DNA of 64,000 bases. It comes from Methylophilus sp. QUAN (GTDB taxonomy: Bacteria > Pseudomonadota > Gammaproteobacteria > Burkholderiales > Methylophilaceae). The position numbers and the translations under genes are program-made. The stretch spans positions 310,001 through 374,000 of the forward strand of contig NZ_JADKYT010000002.1 of the NCBI RefSeq assembly GCF_015354445.1, read 5' to 3'. The notes beneath the pieces are model-generated. The model was not told where the DNA came from. It saw only the letters and a list, made by a program, of their open reading frames with translations, and did not search any database. This document shows, piece after piece, positions 20,383 to 30,800 of this stretch (the stretch's first letter is position 1; each line of letters opens with the position of its first letter).

Positions 20383-21852
20383 TTAAGATGCCTTGGCTAA
20401 CAGCCAGGGCATTTTTATGTCTGCAATCTTGTATGGGTCTACGCCCGGATCGTAAATCGGGAAGTATTTCTGCATGATCTGGTAGTAACTTCTCACCAGC
20501 TCGGTGTAAATCACAGGTGCACCACAGCTACAGTAACCATGTCTGGCGTTGGCGTAATAGGCCGGGTCATTCAGCAGTTGATAGCCACGCTTTACGTCGG
20601 CCCAGCTGTCGGGGTTCAAGCCCAGTTTTTGCGCGATAATCCGGGCATCTTCGAGGTGGCCAACGCCATTGTTGTAGGCGGCCAGTGTCATAAAGGTGCG
20701 GTCTGGTTCGGGGATACGGGCGGGAATACGGTCTTTCATCCACAGTAGGAATTTGGCGCCCGCCATCACGCTTTGTTTGGGGTCGAGCCGGTCAGTGACA
20801 TTCATCATGTTGGAGGTTTGTTCGGTGAGCATCATCAGGCCACGTACATTGGTTGGCGAGGTGCTGTAATTGTCCCAGTGTGACTCCTGGTAGCTTAATG
20901 CCGCCAGCAGGCGCCAGTCTATGTCGGTGATTTCCTGTGCGCCTTTAAATAAACGTACATACTTGGGCAGCAGGGTTTGTGATTTACTTAAAAACGTGGT
21001 GACATCTACAGGTTTCAAGCGTTTGGTGTGGCCATGGTAACGGTCCAGCAGGTTACGCAGGGTGCCATCTTTTTCGATTTTCTTGAAAAAGGCCTGTACT
21101 TGTTTGAGTCGTTCTTCACCATGTAGCTTGTTGAGCGCCCAGCCAATTTTATCGGCCTGGCCCAGCATCATGCCTGCATCCAGTTGCGGGTAATTGTATT
21201 GCATGATGGCGATGAGATGATTGTCTGCTACCGTAAAGTCGATCTCGTTACGAGCTACGGCTTCGATCAGTTGCTCCGAGCTGAGTTTGTCGGTTTCTTT
21301 CCAGGTCAGGGCGGGGGCTTTTGATTGCAACTCACGCATGCGCTCAACGAAACTGGTGCTTTTTGGCAGCACAATGCGTTTTTCAAATAAGGCATCGGCG
21401 TTATTGGGCTCACTATTCTTGTCACGGTTATACACCACCATGGCCTGCACTTGGTTAAATGCTGGGCCAAACAGTGCCTGGCGTTTGCGTGCAGGTGTGA
21501 TGCTGATATCAGCCGCGGCAATGTCAGCATCGCCCCTCAGTAGTGTTGGGAACACTTTGGCAAAACTGTCGACAACAATGAATTCGAGTTTGTAGGGAGG
21601 GCCTAGAAACTCGACAAAGCGTTTGGCCAGATCATACTCCAGGCCGGCATAATTATTCTGGCTGTCGATAAAGTAAGTGCTAGGACTGTTGATGGTGACA
21701 AAGCGGATGGTATACGGATCTGGCTTGGGCTTGGGGGGCGCCAGGTGTTTTTGGCTACTGTTGTCACTACAGGCGAGCAGGGTTGCGCATAGCCCGACCA
21801 GCATGGTTTTTAACCATACTGACCACACAGACTTGCCTGAACAGAACTGCAT
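20383..21852 (-). CDS. mltF: Membrane-bound lytic murein transglycosylase F
   Basis: Outer-membrane lipoprotein that cleaves murein glycan strands. The N-terminal lipobox is LLAC, with the lipidated Cys 28 residues from the chosen ATG. A periplasmic amino-acid-binding-type domain follows (about 45-270), then a lysozyme-like GEWL domain with catalytic Glu in SYQESHWDNY (codon 20884-20886) and RGLMMLT. The open frame reaches 21903, but the ATG at 21852 has a weak AGG and avoids overlapping rpiA. It lies 16 bases after rpiA on the same strand and is probably co-transcribed with it. Confidence 0.93.
   Translation of the reverse strand: MQFCSGKSVWSVWLKTMLVGLCATLLACSDNSSQKHLAPPKPKPDPYTIRFVTINSPSTYFIDSQNNYAGLEYDLAKRFVEFLGPPYKLEFIVVDSFAKVFPTLLRGDADIAAADISITPARKRQALFGPAFNQVQAMVVYNRDKNSEPNNADALFEKRIVLPKSTSFVERMRELQSKAPALTWKETDKLSSEQLIEAVARNEIDFTVADNHLIAIMQYNYPQLDAGMMLGQADKIGWALNKLHGEERLKQVQAFFKKIEKDGTLRNLLDRYHGHTKRLKPVDVTTFLSKSQTLLPKYVRLFKGAQEITDIDWRLLAALSYQESHWDNYSTSPTNVRGLMMLTEQTSNMMNVTDRLDPKQSVMAGAKFLLWMKDRIPARIPEPDRTFMTLAAYNNGVGHLEDARIIAQKLGLNPDSWADVKRGYQLLNDPAYYANARHGYCSCGAPVIYTELVRSYYQIMQKYFPIYDPGVDPYKIADIKMPWLLAKAS
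20388..20416 (+). terminator. serS terminator inside the mltF coding end
   Basis: Stem ATGCCTTGGCT / AGCCAGGGCAT (one G-T wobble) with loop AAC, followed by TTTTT. It lies 24 bases after serS but within the last codons of mltF on the opposite strand, so the sequence does both jobs. Confidence 0.75.
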
Positions 21853-21868
21853 AAGACCTGAGTGGCGT

Positions 21869-22543
21869 TTACACGCGTGTCTCAATCTGCCCTTGGTCTG
21901 CAATCAGGATGGTGCTTGCCAGTTTGGAAAAAATGCCGTGTTCAACGACGCCTGGGATATTGTTAATCAAGGCATTCAAGCGGTCAGCATCCAGGCTGGC
22001 GTCAAAGCGCATGTCGAGCACCAGGCTGCCGTAACTGGTGATAGATAAACCGTCTTTGGCCACATTCTGGCGTAACTCACCAACGCCACCAATGGCTTCC
22101 AGACTGCGCTTGGCGGCTTGCCAGGCAAACGGCATCACCTCAATCGGGATGGCAAAATTTTCACCTATGCGGCTGACCAGTTTGCTTTTATCTGCAACTA
22201 CAATGAACTGTTTGGCCGCTTTGGCCAGCAGTTTTTCCATCACCAGGTCGTAGCCACGGCCTTTGAGTAAAGCATTGTCTGGTGTGATTTCGTCTGCACC
22301 ATCCACATACAGGTCGATCTGGCTGAGTTGGGATAAGCTCAGCACGATGAGTCCGGCGGATTGCGCCTTGATCATGCTGATATTGGAACTGGCAACGGTG
22401 GTGATGCGTAATTTTTCAGTGCGCTGGCGTTCGGCCAGTGCATCGATAAAGTAATTGGCTGTGGATCCTGTGCCGAGTCCTACGATCATGTCGTTTTTAA
22501 CGTAGCTGGCGGCTTCCAGCGCGACGGCTTGTTTGTCGTTCAT
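21869..22543 (-). CDS. rpiA: Ribose-5-phosphate isomerase A
   Basis: Interconverts ribose 5-phosphate and ribulose 5-phosphate in the pentose phosphate pathway (and, in methylotrophs, the ribulose monophosphate cycle). The phosphate loop VGLGTGSTANYF is near residue 21, VDGADEI carries active-site acids, and KGRGYDLVMEK holds the catalytic base region. Length 224 residues is standard. GGAG lies six bases before the ATG. It is divergent from mfd. Confidence 0.96.
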   Translation of the reverse strand: MNDKQAVALEAASYVKNDMIVGLGTGSTANYFIDALAERQRTEKLRITTVASSNISMIKAQSAGLIVLSLSQLSQIDLYVDGADEITPDNALLKGRGYDLVMEKLLAKAAKQFIVVADKSKLVSRIGENFAIPIEVMPFAWQAAKRSLEAIGGVGELRQNVAKDGLSITSYGSLVLDMRFDASLDADRLNALINNIPGVVEHGIFSKLASTILIADQGQIETRV

Positions 22544-22624
22544 ATATTGTTCTCCGTGCTGGTATCTCTGGTTCGCTCGGGCGTCTTGCGTGTCATTCAG
22601 TCACTGTCTGTGGACGCTTGCAGT

Positions 22625-22630
22625 TATAAT
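22625..22630 (+). promoter_or_regulatory. Possible -10 box for mfd
   Basis: TATAAT is a perfect -10 hexamer, 65 bases upstream of the mfd start. There is no clear -35 partner. Confidence 0.35.
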
Positions 22631-22694
22631 AGCAAACTCGGCAGATTCGCCAAGAAATACTCGTCTAACCTGAGCAATAAGATTTTAATTTTTT

Positions 22695-25600
22695 ATGGCA
22701 GTTTCACTCCCCGTCATCGGGCATCCACAGCGTTTTTCTTTTCAAAGTCAGGGCCTGGATAGCCGGGCATTGGCCGAACTGGCCTGTGGTTTAAAAGCAA
22801 CAAATACGCCGCTGGTGGTGCTGACGGCGAGTGCGTTTGAAGCGCAACGCCTGATGGACGAGATTCCATTTTTTGGCAAAGATATTCAGGTACATTTGCT
22901 GCCAGACTGGGAAACCTTACCTTACGATGTGTTTTCGCCCCACCCGGACTTGACCTCCGAACGCCTGGCGACGCTCTATCAACTGAGTCAGAATCAAAGC
23001 AATATCGTGGTTGTGCCGATGGCGACGGCGCTGCTCAGGCTGCCACCGGTCGCTTATTTGGCGGCGCATACTTTTATGCTCAAAAAAGGGCAGAAGCTGG
23101 ACGTCGACGCCTTACGCAATCAGTGTGCTCAGGCAGGTTACCATCATGTCAGCCAGGTCATGGGGCCAGGCGAATTTAGCGTACGCGGCGGTCTGGTTGA
23201 TTTGTATCCTATGGGCAGTGCATTTCCTTATCGCATCGATTTGTTCGATGACGAAATCGAGACCATACGCACGTTTGATATTGATACCCAGCGCAGCGTC
23301 TATCCCGTGCCAGAAATCCGCATGTTGCCTGCGCGCGAGTTCCCGATGGATGAGGCGGCGATTACACGTTTCCGCAGCCAGTTCAGGGAGTATTTTGAGG
23401 GCGATCCTCAACGTGCAAAAATCTATAAGGACGTCAGCAAAGGCACACCTAGCGGCGGTGTAGAGTGGTATCTGCCTTTGTTCTTTGAACAAACGGCTAC
23501 CTTGTTCGATTACCTGCCCGCACAAACTGTGTTGTGCCTGCATGGTGACCTCGATAAAGCCGCCCAAACCTTTTGGGCCGATGCCAATAGCCGCTACAAG
23601 CTCATGGCATACGACCCCGAAAAACCTATCATGCGGCCAGAAAGTCTGCTGCAAAAAGCCGATGAGTTTTTCAGGCAAACGCATGACTTTGCGTTGGTTA
23701 ATCATCAGTTTGATCTCCAGAAATTACTGCCAGCTGTCGACGTAGACCGCCGCGCAGAACAGCCTTTACATAAACTGCAGGCTTTTATTGGCCAGTTTGA
23801 CGGGCGTGTACTGATTGCTGCCGAGAGCCTGGGCAGGCGCGAAACCATTGCGCAGCTATTTACTGAGCATGGTTTAACTTTCTCCCTCACTGAGGACTGG
23901 GCTGGCTTTGCGCAGTCCACCTTTCAGGTCATGCTGGGCGTTGCACCACTGCATCAAGGCCTGGTGGATGGCGAACTGGCGGTGATTACCGAGGCTGAGT
24001 TATATGCTAGTACTGTGCGACAACAACGCCGCCGTAACCAGGAAAAAGCGCGTAATGCCGAAGGCATGCTTAAGGACTTGTCTGAGCTACGGCTGGATGA
24101 CCCAGTGGTGCATGAGCAGCACGGGGTAGGGCGCTACAAAGGCCTGGTTAATATCGACTTTGGCGAAGGCGAAACCGAGTTATTGCTGATTGAGTATTTT
24201 GGCGATGACAAGCTGTATGTGCCAGTGTCGCAACTGTTCCTGATTTCACGTTATTCTGGCGGCCCGCCAGAGAGCGCGCCATTGCATCGCTTGGGTAGCG
24301 GCCAGTGGGATAAAGCCAAGAAAAAAGCCCTCAAGCAGATTCGCGATACGGCGGCAGAGTTACTGAACTTGTATGCCCAGCGTGCTTCGCGTCGTGGTCA
24401 TGCATTTACGCTCAGTTTGCATGATTACGAAGCGTTCTGTGAGGGCTTCCCGTTTGAAGAAACCCCAGACCAGCTGGAAGCCATTGAAAATGTCATCAAA
24501 GATATGCAGTCTGGCCGCCCGATGGATAGGCTGGTGTGTGGCGATGTTGGTTTTGGTAAAACTGAGGTCGCATTGCGTGCTGCTTTTGTGGCCGTCATGG
24601 GCGGCCGCCAGGTGGCCGTGCTAGTGCCAACCACCTTGCTGGCAGAGCAGCATTACCAGAACTTCTGTGACCGCTTTGCCGAATGGCCGATCAAGATTGC
24701 TGAAATCTCACGTTTCCGTACTGCCAAAGAGCAAGCTGAAGCCCTCAAAGGCCTGGCTGATGGCAGTATTGATATCATCATCGGTACCCACCGCTTGATC
24801 CAGAAAGACGTGCAGTTCAAGAACCTGGGCCTGGCGATTTTAGATGAAGAGCACCGTTTTGGCGTGCGCCAGAAAGAACAGATGAAAGCGCTACGCGCCG
24901 AAGTTGATGTGCTGACGCTGACCGCCACACCGATTCCGCGTACCCTGAGCATGGCGATGGAAGGTTTGCGTGAATTTTCGGTGATTTCGACACCACCGCA
25001 AAAACGCCTGGCGATTAAAACTTTCCACACGCCATATTCCGACGGCATTATCCGCGAAGCAGTCATGCGTGAGTTCAAGCGTGGTGGCCAGGTGTATTTC
25101 CTGCATAACGAGGTGGATACTATCTACGTGATGAAGGAAAAACTGGAGAAAATCGTACCTGAAGCCCGTATCGTGATTGGTCACGGCCAGTTGCGTGAGC
25201 GCGAACTGGAACATGTTATGCGCGATTTTTACCAGCAGCGCGCCAACCTGCTGCTATGTACCACCATTGTTGAAACCGGGATTGACGTACCCACCGCCAA
25301 CACCATGATTATCAACAAAGCTGATATGTTCGGCTTGGCGCAATTGCACCAGCTACGTGGCCGTGTGGGCCGTAGTCACCATCAGGCATATACCTATTTA
25401 CTGACCGACCCGGACCGCAATATTACGCCACAAGCGCAAAAGCGCCTGGATGCGATCCAGTTGCTGGAAGACCTAGGGGCTGGTTTCCACCTGGCGATGC
25501 ATGACCTTGAAATTCGCGGGGCAGGGGAGCTGCTGGGTGATAGCCAAAGCGGTGAGATGCAAGAGATTGGCTTTAACCTGTATTCGGATATGCTCAATCA

Positions 25601-26087
25601 TGCCGTGAAACAGCTCAAAGCTGGTAAAGAACCTGACCTAGATGCGCCGCTCGGCGTGACGACAGAAATCAACCTGCATACGCCAGCCCTGTTGCCAAAT
25701 AACTACTGCCCGGATGTACACGAGCGCCTGGTCATTTATAAACGCTTGGCTAACTGCGAAGACGACGACGCACTTGACGCCATGCAGGAAGAGCTCATAG
25801 ACCGTTTTGGGCTGCTGCCAGAGCCTGGTGAAGCATTAATCGCCTGCCACCGCCTGCGTATCGCCGCCAAGCCATTGGGGATTATCAAGATTGATGCTTC
25901 AGATGCAGCCATCCAGTTACAGTTTAATGTCAAGGCTGACCTGGATCCGATGAAGCTGATCAGCTTGCTGCAACGTGACAAACGCTGCCGCATGAATGGG
26001 CCCGATAAATTACGTGTGAGTGTTCAATTGGGTAACCTCAATCACCGTGTAGAATTAGTCAAAACTTTATTGAAGGAATTTATGTAA
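22695..26087 (+). CDS. mfd: Transcription-repair coupling factor
   Basis: ATP-dependent translocase that removes RNA polymerase stalled at DNA lesions and recruits UvrA. The N-terminal UvrB-like part is followed by the CarD-like RNA-polymerase-interaction domain (DPVVHEQHGVGRYKGL, about residues 470-485). The superfamily 2 motor has motif I CGDVGFGKTEVA (about 615), DEEH box LDEEHRFGVRQ, and motif VI region HQLRGRVGRS. The C-terminal TRCF domain is complete. 1130 residues is normal. The ribosome site is poor (AT-rich leader). The end overlaps the DedA gene start (TAATG). Confidence 0.97.
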   Translation: MAVSLPVIGHPQRFSFQSQGLDSRALAELACGLKATNTPLVVLTASAFEAQRLMDEIPFFGKDIQVHLLPDWETLPYDVFSPHPDLTSERLATLYQLSQNQSNIVVVPMATALLRLPPVAYLAAHTFMLKKGQKLDVDALRNQCAQAGYHHVSQVMGPGEFSVRGGLVDLYPMGSAFPYRIDLFDDEIETIRTFDIDTQRSVYPVPEIRMLPAREFPMDEAAITRFRSQFREYFEGDPQRAKIYKDVSKGTPSGGVEWYLPLFFEQTATLFDYLPAQTVLCLHGDLDKAAQTFWADANSRYKLMAYDPEKPIMRPESLLQKADEFFRQTHDFALVNHQFDLQKLLPAVDVDRRAEQPLHKLQAFIGQFDGRVLIAAESLGRRETIAQLFTEHGLTFSLTEDWAGFAQSTFQVMLGVAPLHQGLVDGELAVITEAELYASTVRQQRRRNQEKARNAEGMLKDLSELRLDDPVVHEQHGVGRYKGLVNIDFGEGETELLLIEYFGDDKLYVPVSQLFLISRYSGGPPESAPLHRLGSGQWDKAKKKALKQIRDTAAELLNLYAQRASRRGHAFTLSLHDYEAFCEGFPFEETPDQLEAIENVIKDMQSGRPMDRLVCGDVGFGKTEVALRAAFVAVMGGRQVAVLVPTTLLAEQHYQNFCDRFAEWPIKIAEISRFRTAKEQAEALKGLADGSIDIIIGTHRLIQKDVQFKNLGLAILDEEHRFGVRQKEQMKALRAEVDVLTLTATPIPRTLSMAMEGLREFSVISTPPQKRLAIKTFHTPYSDGIIREAVMREFKRGGQVYFLHNEVDTIYVMKEKLEKIVPEARIVIGHGQLRERELEHVMRDFYQQRANLLLCTTIVETGIDVPTANTMIINKADMFGLAQLHQLRGRVGRSHHQAYTYLLTDPDRNITPQAQKRLDAIQLLEDLGAGFHLAMHDLEIRGAGELLGDSQSGEMQEIGFNLYSDMLNHAVKQLKAGKEPDLDAPLGVTTEINLHTPALLPNNYCPDVHERLVIYKRLANCEDDDALDAMQEELIDRFGLLPEPGEALIACHRLRIAAKPLGIIKIDASDAAIQLQFNVKADLDPMKLISLLQRDKRCRMNGPDKLRVSVQLGNLNHRVELVKTLLKEFM

Positions 26088-26704
26088 TGTTGGAAAAACT
26101 ATTAGCTGCGGTGGCCACCTGGATCATTACTGTCATCTCCACCATGGGTTATGGCGGTATCGTATTACTAATGGCGATTGAGTCTGCCTGTATTCCATTA
26201 CCTTCCGAAATCATCATGCCGTTTGCCGGATTTTTGGTGACGAAAGGCGAAATGACTTTGTGGGGGATTGCGCTGGCTGGAGCAATTGGCTGTGTGGTGG
26301 GCTCTATCCCGGCTTATTATCTGGGCATGTATGGTGGTCGTCCGTTGGTCGAGAAGTTTGGTAAATATGTGCTGATCAGCAAAAAAGACCTCGATATGGC
26401 TGACCGCTGGTTTGCGCAGCATGGCGAGATTATCATTTTTATTGCCCGCTTATTGCCTGCAGTGCGTACCTTTATTGCATTCCCCGCCGGTGTGGCGCGC
26501 ATGAATATGACGCGCTTTGTGGCATATACCTTTGTTGGTTCTTTGATTTGGTGCTTTGTACTTGGCTATGTGGGCATGAAGGCAGGCGAGCATTGGGAGG
26601 ATTTAAAAGTGTACTTCCATGAGTCGCATTATGTGATTGCCGCATTGGGCCTGGTATTCGTGGTCTGGTATGTGCGCAGGCATTTTAAAAATGAGGCTGA
26701 GTAA
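26087..26704 (+). CDS. DedA-family membrane protein
   Basis: Polytopic inner-membrane protein of the DedA superfamily, members of which flip undecaprenyl phosphate or phospholipids and maintain membrane potential. Visible are the re-entrant motif ESACIPLPSEIIMPFAG near residue 30, the GSIPAYYLGMYGG loop, the conserved ARLLPAVRTFIAFPAGVARM segment (key Arg residues) and a terminal membrane helix before RRHFKN. The start codon overlaps the mfd stop, so translation is coupled. A terminator follows. The precise lipid substrate is unknown. Confidence 0.92.
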   Translation: MLEKLLAAVATWIITVISTMGYGGIVLLMAIESACIPLPSEIIMPFAGFLVTKGEMTLWGIALAGAIGCVVGSIPAYYLGMYGGRPLVEKFGKYVLISKKDLDMADRWFAQHGEIIIFIARLLPAVRTFIAFPAGVARMNMTRFVAYTFVGSLIWCFVLGYVGMKAGEHWEDLKVYFHESHYVIAALGLVFVVWYVRRHFKNEAE

Positions 26705-26724
26705 TCAGTCGGCTTCAAAAAAAT

Positions 26725-26749
26725 AAAAAGGCCGTTATGCGGCCTTTTT
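26725..26749. terminator. Rho-independent terminator after the DedA gene
   Basis: Ten-base-pair stem AAAAAGGCCG / CGGCCTTTTT with loop TTATG. Both strands would give a T tract, so it can also stop minus-strand transcription from 26997. Confidence 0.85.
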
Positions 26750-26799
26750 ATTTGAACTGTCTAATCTATAACATCAACCAATGGCAGCACTTGCCGCTT

Positions 26800-26997
26800 T
26801 TAGGCGAGCATGGTTTCTGCCTCTGAGCTGTCAGCCTGATCATCATCCGCAACGGCTATCACCTTTAACATGCTGTGGCTGAGGTCTGCAGGCCCAATGG
26901 CACGCACCAGGGTCCCATTATCTACAGTTGCATTGGCGGCAATACTCGCCAACATAAGTGCACTGTAAGCGAATACCAGAGCTAATACCGATTTCAT
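26800..26997 (-). CDS. Small predicted exported protein, unknown function
   Basis: A 65-residue frame with a credible signal peptide: MKSVLALVFAYSALMLASIAANA, cleavage after ANA. The mature part of about 42 residues is acidic (ADDDQADSSEAE). The ATG has GGGG six bases upstream. It stands alone between the DedA terminator and the nitroreductase. No family is recognised, and the short length leaves some doubt that it is expressed. Confidence 0.5.
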   Translation of the reverse strand: MKSVLALVFAYSALMLASIAANATVDNGTLVRAIGPADLSHSMLKVIAVADDDQADSSEAETMLA

Positions 26998-27154
26998 CCA
27001 TTACCCCACTGATTTTTTATATTGAAATCAGACTGTATCAAAGGTAGGCAAGTCATTTAAATAGCTCTTTAAGGCCAATGATTTAACCATTTAAATGTTG
27101 TGTCCAGGTGAGCGGCGTCCTCTAGGTTGGTATTTGCGCGGTCACAGCGCGAAC

Positions 27155-27817
27155 TTACTTCCAGGTGACCAGTTGCGACAAGGCTCTACGCGTTTTCGCT
27201 CTCGGCTCGTGTTTGCGATAACCAAACGCCACCATGTAGGCGAGGCCATACTCTTGCAGATTCACACCAAACTGTTCGGCCAGTAGTGCGTCGGTTTCTT
27301 TTTGCTTAAATCCTTCAATCGGGCAGCTATCGATGCCGCGCATGGCGGCGACTGTCATCATGTTTGCCAGCGGTAAATAACATTGCTTGGCCGCCCAGTC
27401 GAACAGTTTACGTTCGTCACTTAGGTCAAAATCAGATTGCTGGAACTGCGTGTAAAAGCCCAGGCGCATATCGGCCACTTCTTGCGGGTGATGTTGTACC
27501 TCACGCATAAACTGTGGCAAATAAGGGCCTTTGGGATCTAAAAATGGTGATTTCATGGCCAGGCAAAGTACAAAATGGCTAGCTGTATCCAGTTTGAGTG
27601 GTGCGCCCCAGGCATGTTGCTTGAGGCTTTCGCGTAGCGCCTTGTCTTGCACGACAATAAAGTGCCAAGGCTCAAAGCCGAAAGAGCTCGGCGATAAGCG
27701 GGCGGCTTCCAGAATAAATTCAAATTCCTCGGCAGGAATCTGCTTGCTGGCGTCAAACTCTTTGCAGGCATGGCGGAAGTTGAATGCGTCTAAAATGGCT
27801 TGTTTTTCTATCATCAT
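27155..27817 (-). CDS. Nitroreductase-family NAD(P)H oxidoreductase
   Basis: FMN-dependent enzyme of the NfsB/FRase I type, which reduces quinones, nitroaromatics or flavins. The N-terminal FNFRHACKEFD and LSPSSFGFEPWHFIVV segments are the FMN-binding region, and the C-terminal VAFGYR is a family signature. About 220 residues. Two adjacent ATG codons (27817, 27814) are preceded by AAGGA, which overlaps the stop codon of the AddA-like gene six bases upstream. So it is translated from the same message as the helicase-nuclease genes, although no functional link is obvious. Confidence 0.9.
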   Translation of the reverse strand: MMIEKQAILDAFNFRHACKEFDASKQIPAEEFEFILEAARLSPSSFGFEPWHFIVVQDKALRESLKQHAWGAPLKLDTASHFVLCLAMKSPFLDPKGPYLPQFMREVQHHPQEVADMRLGFYTQFQQSDFDLSDERKLFDWAAKQCYLPLANMMTVAAMRGIDSCPIEGFKQKETDALLAEQFGVNLQEYGLAYMVAFGYRKHEPRAKTRRALSQLVTWK

Positions 27818-27823
27818 GTTTCC

Positions 27824-30800
27824 TTAATGGATATCGACAGGCGCTAACTTGCCTGCACTTAAGAACAAAATAGCTGTTTTAACCGGCAGGCCTTCTGCCT
27901 GGAATAACTGCGCATAGTCAGCCAATTGCAATTTGAATATGCTGGCTAATACGGTGAGATCATCCTTGGCTGATACTGGCATGGATTTATAGTCGACAAT
28001 CCAGCGTACGCCATCGGCGACAAACGTCCGGTCTATGACCTTTTTACCTGCGCTGAGTTGCTCAATCGCCAACTCCGAGGCCGCTTGTGTATGCGGCTGT
28101 AACACCCAGCGGCCATCTTCGGACTGCACGGTGGTGGTTAATAATTGAGCGACGTGGCTGGCGCCCAGGCTGGCTTCGCTATCACTGTAGCCTTGCTGTT
28201 TAAACCAGCGTTGCATGGGGTGTTGCAGCGATAAGAATGCGTTTTTTTCATGCGTCTGCCAGGCGGCCAAGCCTTGCTCGGCGATGAGTTGCAAGTACAA
28301 ATGGGCGAGGGTGCCAATATCGGCTTCCAGCCGGTGGGCGCTATCGTTTTCTGTTGAGGCCTGATAACCCGTGTGCGTTTCGTGGTGTGTCGTTTGCAAG
28401 AGGGCAGGAGTGCTGGCTTCGCGTAAACGAATGAGCTTGGGCACAAACTGCCGGATATCCGCTTCTTGTTTTGCACTGGGGTAGCGGCTGACAATATCGT
28501 GTTCGCTGCTAAACCACTGCTGCACTGCGGGCCATAACAAATGCAGAAAACTGTTTTTACGTGCTTGCGGTTCGCCACTTTTGTCCGGCTTGGCGGCGCC
28601 CAGTAAATGCAGTTGACGTTCGGCACGCGTGGCTGCGACATAGAGCACGCGGGCGTCTTCGTAGGCAGCGCGGGTTTTGTCCAGGTCGTTTAGGTAGTCA
28701 TACGTAGTGATCGTCGCTTGCTGGCGTTTGAGTGCGGTGGGCACAAACGGGGCGGCAACCAGTTCAGTATGGCCGTCTTCCATAGGAACCTCTTCCCAAA
28801 TCACCAGCTTGGCATCATCAGGCGGATTGCTACCATCCAGGCCTGGCAAGATGACCGTGTCAAACTCCAAGCCTTTGGATTTATGGATGGTCATAAACTG
28901 CAAGCTGGCGTCCGCTTTAGCGTCGGGCGCGGCGTAGAGCTTTTGTACATCGTCGGCCAGCGCTTGCGGGTTAAACTGGCCGTGTTGCTCCAGTGCGGCG
29001 ATACGCGCAAAAAAAGCCTGTACGTCCTGCACGTCGCTTTCATTCCACAGACAATTGGCGCCGCCCAGCCGCAGCCAGGTGTTGTGCACCCAGCGGCTGA
29101 CCGTGGTGCGGCCACGCCACTGCAAGGCGCTTTGCATCACCTCGCGCACATGGCGGGCCCGGGTTTGGCCGTCGGCACTTAAACGGGCGAGAATGTGGTC
29201 GTCGCTCAATAAGCTAAGCACGCTGCGCTGGCCATCCTGGCCGATGAGCGCATGCATATCGGCCAGCGTCAGGCCGCACCAGGGTGCGCGCAGCAGTGCC
29301 AGCCAGTGCACGCGGTCAGCGCGTTGATGCAGCGCATGCGTGAGCGTGAGCAAGTCTTGCACAATCTGCCGATTCGCCAACTCTTCAATCTCAACGGCCT
29401 GAAAACTCAGCTCGGCATGATTGCGGCGCATTTCTGTCACTAGGGCATGCAAGTGTTTGCGCGCCCGCACCAGCACGGCGATGGTCGCGTCAGGGTTGTC
29501 GGCGCGTGTTTGCTGGATGATGCGGATAATCTGCTCAGCTTCGAGGTGACGGATATCGGCCGGTTCTTCGTCTTCGCTATTCACTGGCGTGATCAAGGGG
29601 TGCACAAATACGCCTGCGCCCGTGGCCTCGGCCCGTGTGGCGACAAATGGCCGGTAAGCAATCGCGCCTTGCTGTGGCGCATCGCTTGCAGGCAGCATGC
29701 CTTGAAAGGTCTGGTTGATCCAGTCCACCACCGGCGGGCGGGAGCGGTTGTTACGCCACAGCTTGAGTGGTGTCAGCGCAATATCGCCTATGCCGTGCAG
29801 GGCGGCATTGAGAAACAGGCCGACATTGGCTTTGCGGAAACGGTAAATTGACTGCATGGGGTCGCCGACAGCAAACAGCGTACGGCCATCGCCCGGTTGC
29901 CAGCCGCGTGTCAGTGCCTTAAGCAGGTCAATCTGCATCGGGCTGGTATCCTGAAATTCATCGACCAGCAAATGTTGGATGCGGTAATCCAGTCGCATGG
30001 CCAGTTCGGTGGCTTCATCGCCTTCTTGCAGCGCCTGAAACGCGCGTTGGGAGATTTCGACGAAATCCACTTCATTTTGCGCTTGAAAGCATAACCATAG
30101 CTGTGCGGCGGCAATATTGAGTAACTGGCTCAGCGCCTGGATCATGGCATCGTCTTCGCCGTTTGCATCCGGCAACAGGCGGATGCGTGCCAGGCTACGC
30201 TCGCTGTCAGCGTGTTGGGCGAGGCCCGCCAGTATCTCGGTCAGCGCTTCTTTATAGGGCTTAGCCTCGTCGGTGGCGGCTAAGCCCATGTTTTTATCCA
30301 GCCGCTTGCGCAAACCGCCGCTACTGGTGAGCAGCAGCTCGGTCAGCGCACGCCAGTCTGGTAAATTTTCTATGTTGGCAGTCAATGGCGTTTGCCAGTC
30401 CAGCAAAGCGGATAGCGCATGCTCAGCTGGCAACTGGCTGGCGGCGTAGCGCGCAATAGGCATCAGAGATTGTTGCAGGCGGGCAGGGAGTGCTGTCAGT
30501 ACTGCCTGCAATTCAGATTCTATCAGGTAAACCAATGCGTCTTGTGCTTGCTCATGGTCTTTGGCCTGGCTTAAGTGCAGCCATTGTTCACGCTTGGCCA
30601 GCATCGATATCAGCAGGCTTTCCAGCCTGGCCTGGTCATTATCCATATAGCGCAGCACGCGGCGCACAGGTTCGCCCAGGCGCTCGTCATCCATTGTTTG
30701 CAATGCCATGCCAGCCGCTTCACGGTAATAGGCCCAGGCATCTTCAGTCACGGCGGGTTGTGTGCCAAATCGGCTCAGTAAAGGCATTTGCCGCGCCAGG

